60,954 bases of DNA from Polyangium sp. 6x1 (GTDB lineage Bacteria; Myxococcota_A; Polyangia; Polyangiales; Polyangiaceae): assembly GCF_029946515.1 (NCBI RefSeq), contig NZ_JARZHH010000066.1, positions 1 through 60,954 on the forward strand. Direction: 5' to 3'. The position numbers and the translations under genes are program-made. Below the pieces are notes generated by a model. That model made no database searches. It saw nothing but the letters and a program-made list of their open reading frames with translations, and was not told the DNA's origin. This document shows, piece after piece, positions 49,671 through 59,191 of the stretch (position 1 is its first letter; each line of letters starts with the position of its first letter).

Positions 49671-50990
49671 TCAGAAGCCGAAGGTCGGATCGCGGCTAGG
49701 CACGGGCGGAGGCGGCGAAGGGCGTTTGACCGGGGCGCGCCGCGCGCGGTTCGGGGGCGTCTCGGCGGACGCGACCGGAGGCGGCGCGGCCGAGGGCGTC
49801 GATTCCGGGGTTGTGGGCGTCGCGGACGGCGCCGGCGTCGGGGAGACGCTGGCCGTGGGCGCGGGGCTCTCGGGCGGACGTGACGAAATGGGATCCGCCG
49901 GCGCCGCGACCGCCGTTTCGAGGGGCTCCGCGGGCGAGGACAAACCATAGGCGGCGAGCGCGCCGAGGCCGAGGACGACCGGGGCGGCGATTCCAAGCGC
50001 GAGCTTGGCGGCCCGTGGGCGGCTCAGGCCTATCGTGGTGGCGACGCCGGGCGCGGTGGGCGAGAACGTGGGCGGCGGGGTCTGGGAGAGGGAGACCTCG
50101 GGCATCGAGGGATCGCGTTCCCGCACGTCGGGCGGACCGATCGTGAGGTTCGGCATTCCGGACCGGAGCGAGGCGAGCGCCTCGGCGAAGGCCTCCGCGC
50201 TCTGGAATCGATCGTCCGGAGTGCGCGCGAGCGCCCGCGTGAAAAAGGCATCGACGACGGCCGGCAGATCGGGCGTGATCGTCGTGGGAGGAGGGACCGG
50301 CTCGGTGCAAAGCTCGATGAGCAGATCGCCGAGCGCGCGGGCGCCGAACGGCAGCCGTCCCGTCAGGCATTCGTAAAGAACGACCGCGAGCGACCAGAGA
50401 TCGCTGCGATGATCCACGCGCCGGCCGCGCGCCTGTTCGGGGCTCATGTAGCTCGGCGAGCCGAGCAAGACCCCCGTGTGGGTCGTCTGGCCGGAGACCT
50501 CGTGCGTGATCCGCGCGACGCCGAAATCGAGGATCTTCACGAGGGTGTCGTCGCCCTGGCGCGCGAGGAAGACGTTGCTCGGCTTGATGTCGCGGTGAAT
50601 GATCCCGAGCTCGTGCGCGCGCCGGAGCCCCTTGCAGACCGGCAGGATCACGGCAATGGCCGCGGGCAGCGAGAGGCGCTTCTCCCGGGCGAGGCAGGTT
50701 TGCAGATCCTCGCCCTGGAGGAGCTCCATGACGAGGAACGGCACGTCGTCCGCGACGCCGTAATCGTGGACGGCCACGACGTTCGGGTGCTGGATCTGCG
50801 CGCAGGCCCTCGCTTCGCGCTGGAATCTGTCACGCGCGAAAAAGGTGTCCGCGTGCTCGGGCGCCATGACCTTGAGGGCGACGAGCGCGTCGAGCTCGAG
50901 GTGCCGCGCCACCCACACGGCCCCCATCCCGCCCTTCGCCAGCGGTCGCTCGAGCACGTATCTCGAGGCGATGATGTCCCCGCTGTTCAA
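49671..50990 (-). CDS. Ser/Thr protein kinase at head of T6SS run
   Basis: A 439-aa membrane kinase of the bacterial Pkn2 type. Gly loop LAKGGMGAVW, Lys in ALKVMAP, catalytic IIHRDIKPSNVFL, DFG in KILDFGVAR, activation-loop end GSPSYMSPEQ. The kinase domain spans about 10-270, then a linker, one membrane helix (about 325-348) and a Pro/Ser-rich exported tail. The best start is a TTG seven bases after GGAGGGGG; an ATG 55 codons upstream gives sequence unlike the family. It may phosphorylate the FHA partner. Confidence 0.9.
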   Translation of the reverse strand: MNSGDIIASRYVLERPLAKGGMGAVWVARHLELDALVALKVMAPEHADTFFARDRFQREARACAQIQHPNVVAVHDYGVADDVPFLVMELLQGEDLQTCLAREKRLSLPAAIAVILPVCKGLRRAHELGIIHRDIKPSNVFLARQGDDTLVKILDFGVARITHEVSGQTTHTGVLLGSPSYMSPEQARGRRVDHRSDLWSLAVVLYECLTGRLPFGARALGDLLIELCTEPVPPPTTITPDLPAVVDAFFTRALARTPDDRFQSAEAFAEALASLRSGMPNLTIGPPDVRERDPSMPEVSLSQTPPPTFSPTAPGVATTIGLSRPRAAKLALGIAAPVVLGLGALAAYGLSSPAEPLETAVAAPADPISSRPPESPAPTASVSPTPAPSATPTTPESTPSAAPPPVASAETPPNRARRAPVKRPSPPPPVPSRDPTFGF

Positions 50991-51149
50991 CGAAAGTCCC
51001 CCTCCCGCCCGACAATCCGCGACAGGGTACGATCCGAAAGGAATGCGGCAAGCCCATTCCACCGCACGTTCTTGCTGTGAATGGGGACGCCGCGCGCTCG
51101 AATGCGCCCACACACGTCCCAGTCGTTCGATCCGACCGCCCGCGCCCGC

Positions 51150-51425
51150 TGGCATTCGTCACAGCGGCATTTCGGGGACCTCCGACGCGAGGTCCCACAT
51201 GTGTCACCTCGCCGAAGTGATCTGCTTTCGGCCCCTGTGACGTGTGGGACCCACCCGCCCCGAGCTCCCCGCCCGTCCGTGACGTCTGCCAGCCGCGGAT
51301 CGAGGTTTCCTCTCGTCACCCGGCGCGTGTGTGGGTCCCGCGCGCCGACCGGTGTTCGCGGCTGTGAAGCTTCACAGGTCGCCGGCGGGACCGGGTTTCC
51401 GAGCTGGCACGTGTGTGGGGTCGGG
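51150..51425 (+). repeat. Degenerate 84-87-bp non-coding repeat region (site 2)
   Basis: No gene fits 50991-51443. It holds GTGTGGG at 51242, 51329 and 51413 (87 and 84 bp apart). Each of the first two is followed about 35-37 bp later by GTGACGTCTGCC or the palindrome GTGAAGCTTCAC. A perfect 8-bp-arm hairpin (GGGACCTC/GAGGTCCC) is at 51175-51196. The pattern matches 14027-14345. Confidence 0.5.
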
Positions 51426-51443
51426 ATCGGGCAGAGGCGCCGC

Positions 51444-53324
51444 TCAAGGCAGGGCGAAGAGCCGCGCCGCGAGCGTTTCGAGGTCGCCCGTCGTCCCGGC
51501 CGCACGCGCCCGGAGCGCGAGCGCGAGCGCCCGCCGGAGGTCGAGCGCCTCGCCCCGGCGTCGCGCCTCGAAGTACCCCGTCTCCCACCCCTCGGGCACG
51601 CGGAGCGACCAGTTGTCGTCGCTGATCGAGCCGGGCAAGTTGTACCGCTCCCGCATCCCGAAAAGGTCGGTGAAGAAGATCATCGCGCTCCGGGCGTCGC
51701 TCGCCAGGGCGTCGGCGAGCTTCGCCGAGACGAGCAGGCCCGCGTCCCGCACGAGGTCCGCCTCGAGCGCCGGCGCGCCGAGCCGCCGCGCGAGGTGAGC
51801 GGCCTGCGCCGCGAGCTTGCCCTCGGTCCGCCACGACGCCGCGAGCTCCCACATCGAGGGCGTGTCGTGCGTGCCCATCATGATCCAGTCGGCCGCCTCG
51901 GCGTTCTCGCTGCGGTAGACGTCGCGCGGATCGTCGACGTTCGCCTTCTGGGTCACGCGGAATCGCCCGAGCCCATGCCGCGCGAGCACCGCCCCGACCT
52001 GCGCCGGCAGCGTGCTCAGGACCTCGGCAAACAGCGTATCGACGGCGCGCCCCCTCGCCTCCGCGGCTTCGACCAGGACATCGAAGAGGCTTCCGTATTC
52101 GCCCACCTGGGCGGCGTCGAGCGCGCGAACCCATTCCTCTGCATGCCGCGGGACGCCTCGGTCGAGCTGTGACGGACGTGCAATGGCAAACGCGGCGAGG
52201 CGCGGGTGATCGGGCAGATCCGGCGAGGAGCGGAGGCGCGCGCCGTGCTGGACGGCCGCGAGCGGGTCGTCCGCGGAGGTCACATACACCCACGGGTCGA
52301 CGAGCCCGTGGGGATGGTCGATTCGCACGCCGTCATAGGCCTCGAACATCGCGTCCATGCGCGCGCGGAGGAAGGTCCGCGCAGCGCCGCGAACACACGC
52401 AGGATCGAGGACGGGATACCCCCAAGGCTGTCCCTCGGGGTTCGTGCGGCTCGGCGGCGCGCCCATGCGGTAGCCCGAAAGGAAAATCGAGAGGTTCGAC
52501 CATTCGTCCTGCAGGGCGAGGCCCACGGCGAGGTCGCCATAAAGGAAGAGGTCGAGCGAAGCGAGGTGCGCGCGCAAGGCCGCATGCTGTTCGCGCGCGA
52601 GGAGCTGGCGAAACGCGTGCGCCTCGATGCTCTCCGCAGAGCGTGACCGGAGCGCCGCGATCCGCGCAGCCGCCGCAGCCTCGTCGCCGGGCAAAGGCGC
52701 GAAGAGGCGCGCGTCCAGGGCGGGCCAGTCCTCGAAATGGCCGCGGCCGTGTTCGACGGCGAGGCGCTCGTACAGCGCATCCCGCTCGATCCAGCCGATG
52801 TTGCGCGCGCGCCACGCGTCGAGCCGCGCAGCGAACGAGGCGAGCGCGGGAGGCAAGGCGCCAAGCCGACGTTTCTCCTGGAATGACGCGAACGCCTCGT
52901 CGAGCGCACGGCGAACGGCAGCAGACGCGTAGCGATGATGCGCGCGGCCGGCCGGAGCGCGGGGCCGATCCTCGAGGAGAGAAGCGAGCGTCCCCGAGCG
53001 AAGGAGGCCACCCCAGGCAGGATCCCGCGCGAGCGGCGCGAGGGCGATGGAGACAGTGGCGCGCGAAAAGCAAGCGCCATCGTACGGCGAGGCGTTGTCA
53101 GCCGAGAGCTCCCCTTGCGGGCCGAGGAGAATCGCACTGAAGCCGAGGTCGCGGGCAAAACGGAAAAATCGCGCGGCAGCGCGGGTGTAAGGCGATCCGC
53201 GGCCGATGTCCTCGTCGGGATCCGCAGGAAAGCTCGGATCGTGGATGGCAAGTGCGAGCCTGTCGACGCCAAGGAGGCGCAAGGCCTCGCGAGTGAGCTC
53301 ACATTCCTCGGCGCGCGTGTTCAT
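51444..53324 (-). CDS. malQ: 4-alpha-glucanotransferase
   Basis: A 626-aa GH77 enzyme (amylomaltase), which transfers maltosyl units among alpha-1,4-glucans. Conserved parts include SPYDGACFSRATVSIAL, FLSGYRMGAPPSRTN, GVRIDHPHGLVDPW (nucleophile-type Asp), MGTHDTPSMWELAA and LPGSISDDNWSLRVP. A long helical insert around 190-300 is normal for the family. Start MNTRAEECEL; the frame upstream is not family-like. No other glycogen genes are adjacent. Confidence 0.9.
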   Translation of the reverse strand: MNTRAEECELTREALRLLGVDRLALAIHDPSFPADPDEDIGRGSPYTRAAARFFRFARDLGFSAILLGPQGELSADNASPYDGACFSRATVSIALAPLARDPAWGGLLRSGTLASLLEDRPRAPAGRAHHRYASAAVRRALDEAFASFQEKRRLGALPPALASFAARLDAWRARNIGWIERDALYERLAVEHGRGHFEDWPALDARLFAPLPGDEAAAAARIAALRSRSAESIEAHAFRQLLAREQHAALRAHLASLDLFLYGDLAVGLALQDEWSNLSIFLSGYRMGAPPSRTNPEGQPWGYPVLDPACVRGAARTFLRARMDAMFEAYDGVRIDHPHGLVDPWVYVTSADDPLAAVQHGARLRSSPDLPDHPRLAAFAIARPSQLDRGVPRHAEEWVRALDAAQVGEYGSLFDVLVEAAEARGRAVDTLFAEVLSTLPAQVGAVLARHGLGRFRVTQKANVDDPRDVYRSENAEAADWIMMGTHDTPSMWELAASWRTEGKLAAQAAHLARRLGAPALEADLVRDAGLLVSAKLADALASDARSAMIFFTDLFGMRERYNLPGSISDDNWSLRVPEGWETGYFEARRRGEALDLRRALALALRARAAGTTGDLETLAARLFALP

Positions 53325-53499
53325 GCAGGGGCGGAGCCTACCCGCGCAGCGGGGCGGCGTCACGCGGCCAGCGTCCAAGCGCGTCGGATGGACATTCAAT
53401 GTCCCAGCGAATCCCTGATTTCCCTCGATTTCGCGGCCCAGATCGATAAAATGTGCGCCGATCGACGGACGATGAAGGTGCCGCTCTTTTCGAGCGGCG

Positions 53500-53835
53500 G
53501 TGGACCATCGGACGGACATCGAGGGGGGCTCGAAGATCGGCGCAGAGGCGCCGCAAGCCACCCGTTTCGAGTCCGTCCCTTTCGCGGAGGTGTTCGTGAC
53601 GCTCGAGATGAATCATGTCGATGGCGTTCGAATTCGTTTGCCCATGGCGACAGCGATCGTCGCCGCAATCCTTCTCCTTGGGTTCGTCCTGCTCGCACTC
53701 GCCTCGTGGATCGTAGAGACGAACGAGGCCTCCACGCCAGAAGGCGCGCAAACGTCGCGCATGACGGCCCCCTCGAACGCGCCCGACTCGGCGCGCCTGC
53801 TCGAAGATCGCGGGCGGCCAGGGCGTAGGTTCTAG
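53500..53835 (+). CDS. Small single-pass membrane protein
   Basis: An 111-aa open frame with one strong membrane helix (residues 49-71, MATAIVAAILLLGF onward), a polar N-terminus and an Arg-rich end. Third-position GC is high, as in its neighbours. A second ATG (MNHVDGV, 36 codons later) could be the true start. It is divergent from malQ and its stop codon lies about 37 bp before repeat R8. Confidence 0.6.
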   Translation: MDHRTDIEGGSKIGAEAPQATRFESVPFAEVFVTLEMNHVDGVRIRLPMATAIVAAILLLGFVLLALASWIVETNEASTPEGAQTSRMTAPSNAPDSARLLEDRGRPGRRF

Positions 53836-53871
53836 GCGGACAAACCTTACCTTAGAGCCCCCGCGGGGAGC

Positions 53872-54298
53872 CGTTGCGCCGGGGCGCTGCCCCGGGCCCC
53901 GCGGGGGCTGTTCGCCCCTCGACCCGAACCAGGGCCAGCCCTGGACCTCTGGGCATCGACTGCGCGAAGCGCAGTCGATGCGGGGAGAGTTTTTCAAGCT
54001 GCCCGCCCCCCTCTTCGCAGGGCCAGCCCTGGACCTTTCGGGGAAGAACTGCGCGATGCGCAGTTCTTCCCACAGGCCGGTGGCAAGACCATGGAGGTCC
54101 TCTCACGCTGCGACGGGCGTTGCCGGTCGAACCGTCAGCGCCGCCGTCTTGGCGGGCAGGGTCGTCGCCAGTCTTGACCGGGCCTGTTCGATGAACTGCG
54201 CATCGCGCAGTTCATCGACCCTCAGTCCAGCGCGGGCGCTGGTCCGGGTCCCGGGGCGGACAGCCCCGGGTGGGGTCTGGGGCAACGCCCCAGCGACA
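53872..54298. repeat. Dispersed multi-hairpin repeat, copy R8 (long B-C, then inverted A)
   Basis: The same long form as R4: B on the plus strand with variant hairpin C (about 53954-53982), second H3 and B H4 (54042-54072), linker, then A on the minus strand (H4 54187-54218). H2 of the A part has a C-G pair where other copies have A-T, a compensatory change. It ends about 60 bp before the next start codon. Confidence 0.92.
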
Positions 54299-54360
54299 CG
54301 GGTGGCGCCATTTTGCTGCTGCCGGCCGGCGAGGAGCCAGCGGCGCGCTAGAGAGCGCGC

Positions 54361-55380
54361 ATGCTCCACCGTTCTTCTTGGATTCTTCTGTCCATGCTTT
54401 TGCTTTCGTGCGCCGGGAACGACCCCGAGACGCCTGCGCCTGCGCCTCCGCCGCCGCCGGAGTTGGAGGCGCGGATCGCCGACTGCCTGCGCATCAACGC
54501 ATGCGATGCCGAGGGAGGTCAGCCGATCGGCATGCAGGCTTGCCTCGGCCATGTGCTCGACGAGCCCTGGACCTGGGCGGCCACCGGCACGCTGCGGCTC
54601 GAGATCGCGAGCCTCGATTGCAAGCTCGCCGCGAAGGACTGCGCCACCGTCCGCGCCTGCACCCCGCCCAAGGACACCTTTGCGTCGGCGTGCGCCGCGG
54701 CCCCTGCCGACGACATCTGCGAGGGTCAGACCTGGGTTCTTTGCGACCCCGACGGCAAGCCGACCGCCGCCATGGACTGCGCGGCCGCGGGGCTCTCCTG
54801 CCACAAGGGCATCTGGGCCGGCTGCGGCAAGGAGACCTGCACGTTCGGCGAGACGAAGACGACCTGCGCCGCCGATGATCCCGACGTGCTCGTCGAATGC
54901 ACCGCGGCTGGCGTTCTCGAGCGGATCGATTGCCGCACGCAGTACAACATGGTGCACATCAACGGGCAGGATGGGGAGAAGAGGGTCACGATCGCCGGGG
55001 AGACCTGCGGCTTCGACAAGCAACGCAACGACATCGGCTGCATCGGCAAAGGCGAGGATTGCAGCTTCTTCTCGCAGGCGTGCAACGGCGACGTGCTGGA
55101 GACGTGTGCGGGCGGGAAGATCGGACGGCGTGACTGCGCCGCGCTGTCACCCGAGGGCCAAAGCTGCGGCTTCGTGCAGAGCGGAGCCTTTGCCGGGGGC
55201 GCGGCGTGCGGGTTCGTCGAGCCGAGCTGCGATCTCGGGGCGGCGGAGTCCTGCGAGGGCAGCACCGTCTCGTTCTGCGACCTGGGGACGCCGGCGAAGG
55301 TCGATTGCAAGGCGCAAGGCTTCGGCGGCTGCGAGACGGCCATGCTCGGGGGCAGGACCGTCGCGTATTGCGTGCCCTAG
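54361..55380 (+). CDS. Cys-rich lipoprotein
   Basis: A 339-aa lipoprotein (signal LLSMLLLSC, Cys 17). After a Pro-rich spacer the mature protein carries about 30 Cys residues in repeated units of roughly 45 residues (for example DICEGQTWVLCDPDG..MDCAAAGLSC and SCEGSTVSFCDLG..VDCKAQGFGGC), giving a disulfide-rich rod typical of myxobacterial surface proteins. Its TAG shares the tetranucleotide CTAG with the stop of the convergent kinase gene. Confidence 0.87.
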   Translation: MLHRSSWILLSMLLLSCAGNDPETPAPAPPPPPELEARIADCLRINACDAEGGQPIGMQACLGHVLDEPWTWAATGTLRLEIASLDCKLAAKDCATVRACTPPKDTFASACAAAPADDICEGQTWVLCDPDGKPTAAMDCAAAGLSCHKGIWAGCGKETCTFGETKTTCAADDPDVLVECTAAGVLERIDCRTQYNMVHINGQDGEKRVTIAGETCGFDKQRNDIGCIGKGEDCSFFSQACNGDVLETCAGGKIGRRDCAALSPEGQSCGFVQSGAFAGGAACGFVEPSCDLGAAESCEGSTVSFCDLGTPAKVDCKAQGFGGCETAMLGGRTVAYCVP

Positions 55381-57110
55381 CGCGTCGCGTCGTCCGCCGC
55401 GACGGGAGCCGTCGCGGACGCGCTCGCGTCCGGCGTTGCGATTTCGGGCTGCGGCTCGATCGCAGGCTCCGCGGGCGCGGGCATGCCACCCGCCGCGGGG
55501 CGCATGTCCGCGCCGCGCACCGCGCCTTCCGCGACGTTCTTCTCGCCCCCCGTGGTGAACGCCATGACGAGCGCGACGACGATGAAAGCAGCCGTCGTCG
55601 CGCTCGCCAGGAGCGCGACCGATTTCGCGCGGCGAGGCGCCGGCGGGGCCAGCGCGTAATCCCAGGGCGCCATGCTGTTGCCCATGGGCTCACCGGCGCT
55701 CGGCACGGGAAAGGTCGGGAGTGATGTGCGCACCGACGGAGGCGGCAGCGCGGGGAAGCTCGGCAGCCGCGGCGGAGCGAGCGCGGTCGCCTCGTCGATC
55801 GTCTCCCCGGGGTTCATCGCGGCCGAGAGCCCGGCCGGTTCGGCCTGGAACGCGGACATCACGGGCTGCGAGGACTGGGTCGGACGCCCCAAGCCCATCT
55901 CCCGGGCTCTGCGAAGATCGGTGCTCCCCATAGGGACAGTGCCGCCACCCGAGCAAGAGAGCTCGGGATCGCGGGGCATTTCGCAAGGCGGGTCGGCGGG
56001 CGCGGTGAGCGTGCTCAGGTCGGCGGCTGCGGCGCGCTTGAGGAAAGGATCCGACCGGGTCCGACGTCCCTTCGCCCGCGCAGCGCGGCGGCCCGAATCC
56101 TTGCCGATGCAGCCGAGCAGAATGGCGTCGATGTTCTTGGGGATCGGGCGCGAGCTGTTCGAGCCCCTCGACGACGAGCGCGGATCGTCGAGGAGCGACG
56201 CGCGCTCATCCTCGGCCCAGCCTTCGCGGCGCTCGCTGTAGGGCGAGAGCGCAGCCTTGAGGTCGAGGGCGCGCGTGAACCGCGAATCGACGTCCTTGCT
56301 GAGGCACCGCATGATGACGGCCTCGAGCCCGGACGGGATGCCCGCGTGAACGGACGACGGGAGCGGAGCCATCTCGCTGCCGAGCACGGCCATGCAGATC
56401 TCGGGCGTGGTGGCGCGCTGGAACGGCGCGCGACCCGTGAGGAGCTTGTAAAGGATGGCGCCGAGCGCCCAGATGTCAGCCCGCGCGTCGACCTCCCGGG
56501 CCGCGCGCATCTGCTCCGGCGCCATGTACAGCGGCGAGCCCATGATGTCGCCGTTGCTCGTCATCTCCACGTCGCTCGACTCGCCATCCTCGGGCACGTG
56601 CTTCGAGACGCCAAAATCAAGGACCTTGATGCAAGGAGAGCCATCCTCGCGGTGCGTGAGGAACAGGTTCGCCGGCTTGAGATCCCGGTGGACGATCCCG
56701 CGCCCATGGGCCTCGGCGAGCGCGTCGCAAGCCTGCATGACGTAGAGCACGGCCTCGTGCACCGGCAACGTGCCCCGTTTCTTGAGCAGCGCCGAGAGGT
56801 CGTCGCCGTGGAGCAGCTCCATGACCATGAAAGGAGCGCCCGAAGGCAGCCGGCCAATGTCGTACACCTGGGCGACATGCTCGCTCCGGAGCTTCACGAC
56901 GACACGCGCCTCGCGGAGGAATCGTTCGATGATCTGCGGGTGCGTGAGCTCCGAGCGGACCAGCTTGATGGCCCGCTCGTCCCGGAGCTCGAGGTGCGTG
57001 GCAGCGACCACGACGCCCATGCCGCCCATGCCGAGGAGGCGCTCGACGCGATACTTCCCCGCGAGGACCTCGCCTACCGCGACCTGGCTCCGCACTGCTT
57101 CGTTTCCCAT
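55377..57110 (-). CDS. Ser/Thr protein kinase
   Basis: A 577-aa membrane kinase: Gly loop LGMGGMGVVVAATH, AIKLV, catalytic IVHRDLKPANLFL, DFGVSK, activation end GSPLYMAPEQ (kinase about 20-285). A long Ser/Arg/Pro-rich linker (290-510) leads to one membrane helix (about 513-535) and a Pro/Ala exported tail. Start MGNEAVRSQVAVGE. It converges on the Cys-rich lipoprotein with a 4-bp overlap of stop codons, so transcription termination between them is unlikely. Confidence 0.92.
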   Translation of the reverse strand: MGNEAVRSQVAVGEVLAGKYRVERLLGMGGMGVVVAATHLELRDERAIKLVRSELTHPQIIERFLREARVVVKLRSEHVAQVYDIGRLPSGAPFMVMELLHGDDLSALLKKRGTLPVHEAVLYVMQACDALAEAHGRGIVHRDLKPANLFLTHREDGSPCIKVLDFGVSKHVPEDGESSDVEMTSNGDIMGSPLYMAPEQMRAAREVDARADIWALGAILYKLLTGRAPFQRATTPEICMAVLGSEMAPLPSSVHAGIPSGLEAVIMRCLSKDVDSRFTRALDLKAALSPYSERREGWAEDERASLLDDPRSSSRGSNSSRPIPKNIDAILLGCIGKDSGRRAARAKGRRTRSDPFLKRAAAADLSTLTAPADPPCEMPRDPELSCSGGGTVPMGSTDLRRAREMGLGRPTQSSQPVMSAFQAEPAGLSAAMNPGETIDEATALAPPRLPSFPALPPPSVRTSLPTFPVPSAGEPMGNSMAPWDYALAPPAPRRAKSVALLASATTAAFIVVALVMAFTTGGEKNVAEGAVRGADMRPAAGGMPAPAEPAIEPQPEIATPDASASATAPVAADDATR

Positions 57111-57200
57111 ATCGCGCCCTTCGGCGCATGCTACGAAGGCCACGCACGCGGGCCAACAAACCCGGTGGTCGGGCAGGTTTCCATCTGGTTTGGGGGCGTT

Positions 57201-57612
57201 TCGCTGGGGCGTTGCCCCAGGCCCCACCAGGAGCTGTCCGCTCCTGGACCTGGACCAGCGCAAGCGCTGGACTCGGGGTCGATGAACTGCGCGATGCGCA
57301 GTTCATCGAACGGGCCAGGTCAAGACCACGGGCGATCCTGCCAGCCAAGACGGTTCGACCGGCAACGCCCGTCGATGCGTGAGACGCGCCGCCATGGTCT
57401 TGCCACCGGCCTGTGGGAAGAACTGCGCGATGCGCAGTTCTTCCCCGAAAGGTCCAGGGCTGGCCCTGCGAAGAGGGGGCGGACAGCTTGAAAATTCCCC
57501 GCATCGATTGCGCTTTGCGCAGTCGATGCCCAGAGGTCCAGGGCTGGCCCTGGTTCGGGTCGAGGGGCGAAGAGCCCCCGCGGGGCCCGGGGCAGCGCCC
57601 CGGCGCGGCGCT
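57201..57612. repeat. Dispersed multi-hairpin repeat, copy R9 (A then inverted long B-C)
   Basis: The mirror of R4 and R8: A on the plus strand (H4 about 57277-57308), linker, then B H4 (about 57415-57446), a shortened H3, variant C (57508-57536) and the B core on the minus strand to 57612. In H2 of A a G-C pair is replaced by A-T on both arms. The C hairpin here reads TTGCGCTTTGCGCAG, a weakened stem. It ends 20 bp before the rtcB stop codon. Confidence 0.9.
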
Positions 57613-57631
57613 TCCCCGATGACACCCGCGC

Positions 57632-59191
57632 TCATCCTTTCACCGTGGCGATCGGCGAGAGCCGTACGACTCGCCGTGCCACGCCGGCGTCTTCGACGGA
57701 TCGCACGACGGGGGTGATGGCCTTGTAGGCGTAGGGGGCCTCCTCCTTCATTCGGCGGTGGTATTTTTCCAGGATGTCGCGCCGCCCGCGCAGGGAGGGC
57801 GCTTCGGGATCGATCGGGGTTACCACGTCGAGTTTCTTCGTTGATTCTCGGTATACGGTGTCGCTCACGTGGCTTGCTTGTCCCCGTGTCAGGCTACGGC
57901 CTGCGCCGTGACAGGCGCTTGCGAGGAGCGCCTCGTTCCCGAGGCCTGCGAGCACCCAGCTCGCGTCGCCCATCGAGCCTGGGATGATCACTGGATGCCC
58001 GGTGTACTGGAAGGGGCTCGCGAAGGGGTCTGGCCCTGGTGCGGGCGTTGCGCCTTTGCGATGGAGGAATCGCCCTGCCCTGGCCTCCGGCTCCCAGATG
58101 AGGTTGTGTGGCGCGTCGTAGACGAGCCGCGTCTCCACGGTTCGCCCGAGGACCTCGCTCATGGCGCGTGCTGCCATCAGCACGAGGAAGAGCCGGTTTC
58201 CGAAGGCGAAGTTTGCTGCGTTGCGCATCGCGGACAGGTAGGCGGCGGCCTCTGCGGCGAGCGGCCCCCATGTCGGCATGACGTAGAAGCCGTGCGCTGG
58301 GTGGGGTAGGCCTCTTGGGTAGAGCTCGTGGGCGCGGGCCATGAAATGGCCGCCTACCATGTGGCCGAGGCCGACGGAGCCCGAGTGCGCCATGATCGTC
58401 ACGGCTCCGCGGGCGAGGCCGAAGGCGTGCGCCGCGTGGCCGTCGACGACCTCGTCCACGCGCTGCAACTCCACGAAATGGTTGCCTCCGCCGACCGATC
58501 CGATCTGGATGTCCCGGCCGTCGTTGGCGCCCGAGGCGCGGATGAAGCTCGCGAAGGCGAATGTGTCCTCCGTGGGAAGGGCGCCGTTGAAATGGACCCG
58601 CTCGAGATCGCAGAGCTCCCGGGTGGGGTCGTAATACCGCCAGATTCCAGTGCTCTGGTTATCGGCGGCGGTCTCGGCGAGGCCCCAGAGACCGTCCCGG
58701 AGCAGCGCTTCGCGCTGGCGGGGGGACATGGGGATGTTGCGCTGGCCCTGAAAGAAGATCGCCCGCAGACGCTTTTTCAAGGCGGCCATGTGCGGCAGGA
58801 GCTCCTCCTGGGTCACGTCTGTGACGGCGAGGCGCATGCCGCAGCAGACGTCGTTGCCCACCGCGCGGGGAACGACGAATCCGCGTGCGTCGGCCACCGT
58901 GCCCACGGGGATGCCGGATCCTTTGTGGAAATCCGGCGTCAGCACGACGGCCGCGAGGCTGCCGGGCCCATCGCCCCAGAAGGGCGTGATGCGGCCTTTG
59001 CGCTCCTCGTCCCAGATGGAGAGGAGCGTGTCTTGGATCGAAACGAATTCGAGGAGCTCTGCGATGCCCTCTGCCTCCACGGAGACGTCGGGCCGCGCGA
59101 TGAGCGTGATGGGAACACCGAAACGACTTTCGATGCGGGCGAGCGCGCTGTCTTGTCGGCGCACGACCGCATCCAGGCGAAGATTGCCCAT
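57632..59191 (-). CDS. rtcB: RtcB-type RNA ligase
   Basis: A 519-aa RtcB protein that joins 2',3'-cyclic phosphate or 3'-phosphate RNA to 5'-OH ends using GTP and Mn. Visible are the metal-site Cys in AVGNDVCCGMRL, GGGNHFVELQ, MAHSGSVGLGH, HNLIWEPEA, PGSMGDASWVL, the GMP-accepting His in CHGAGRSLTRGQA, and the C-terminal YKAITPVVRSVEDAG. Length is near the larger RtcB forms. No rtcA or rtcR gene is adjacent. It lies about 1.6 kb from the 16S gene, on the opposite strand. Confidence 0.93.
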   Translation of the reverse strand: MGNLRLDAVVRRQDSALARIESRFGVPITLIARPDVSVEAEGIAELLEFVSIQDTLLSIWDEERKGRITPFWGDGPGSLAAVVLTPDFHKGSGIPVGTVADARGFVVPRAVGNDVCCGMRLAVTDVTQEELLPHMAALKKRLRAIFFQGQRNIPMSPRQREALLRDGLWGLAETAADNQSTGIWRYYDPTRELCDLERVHFNGALPTEDTFAFASFIRASGANDGRDIQIGSVGGGNHFVELQRVDEVVDGHAAHAFGLARGAVTIMAHSGSVGLGHMVGGHFMARAHELYPRGLPHPAHGFYVMPTWGPLAAEAAAYLSAMRNAANFAFGNRLFLVLMAARAMSEVLGRTVETRLVYDAPHNLIWEPEARAGRFLHRKGATPAPGPDPFASPFQYTGHPVIIPGSMGDASWVLAGLGNEALLASACHGAGRSLTRGQASHVSDTVYRESTKKLDVVTPIDPEAPSLRGRRDILEKYHRRMKEEAPYAYKAITPVVRSVEDAGVARRVVRLSPIATVKG

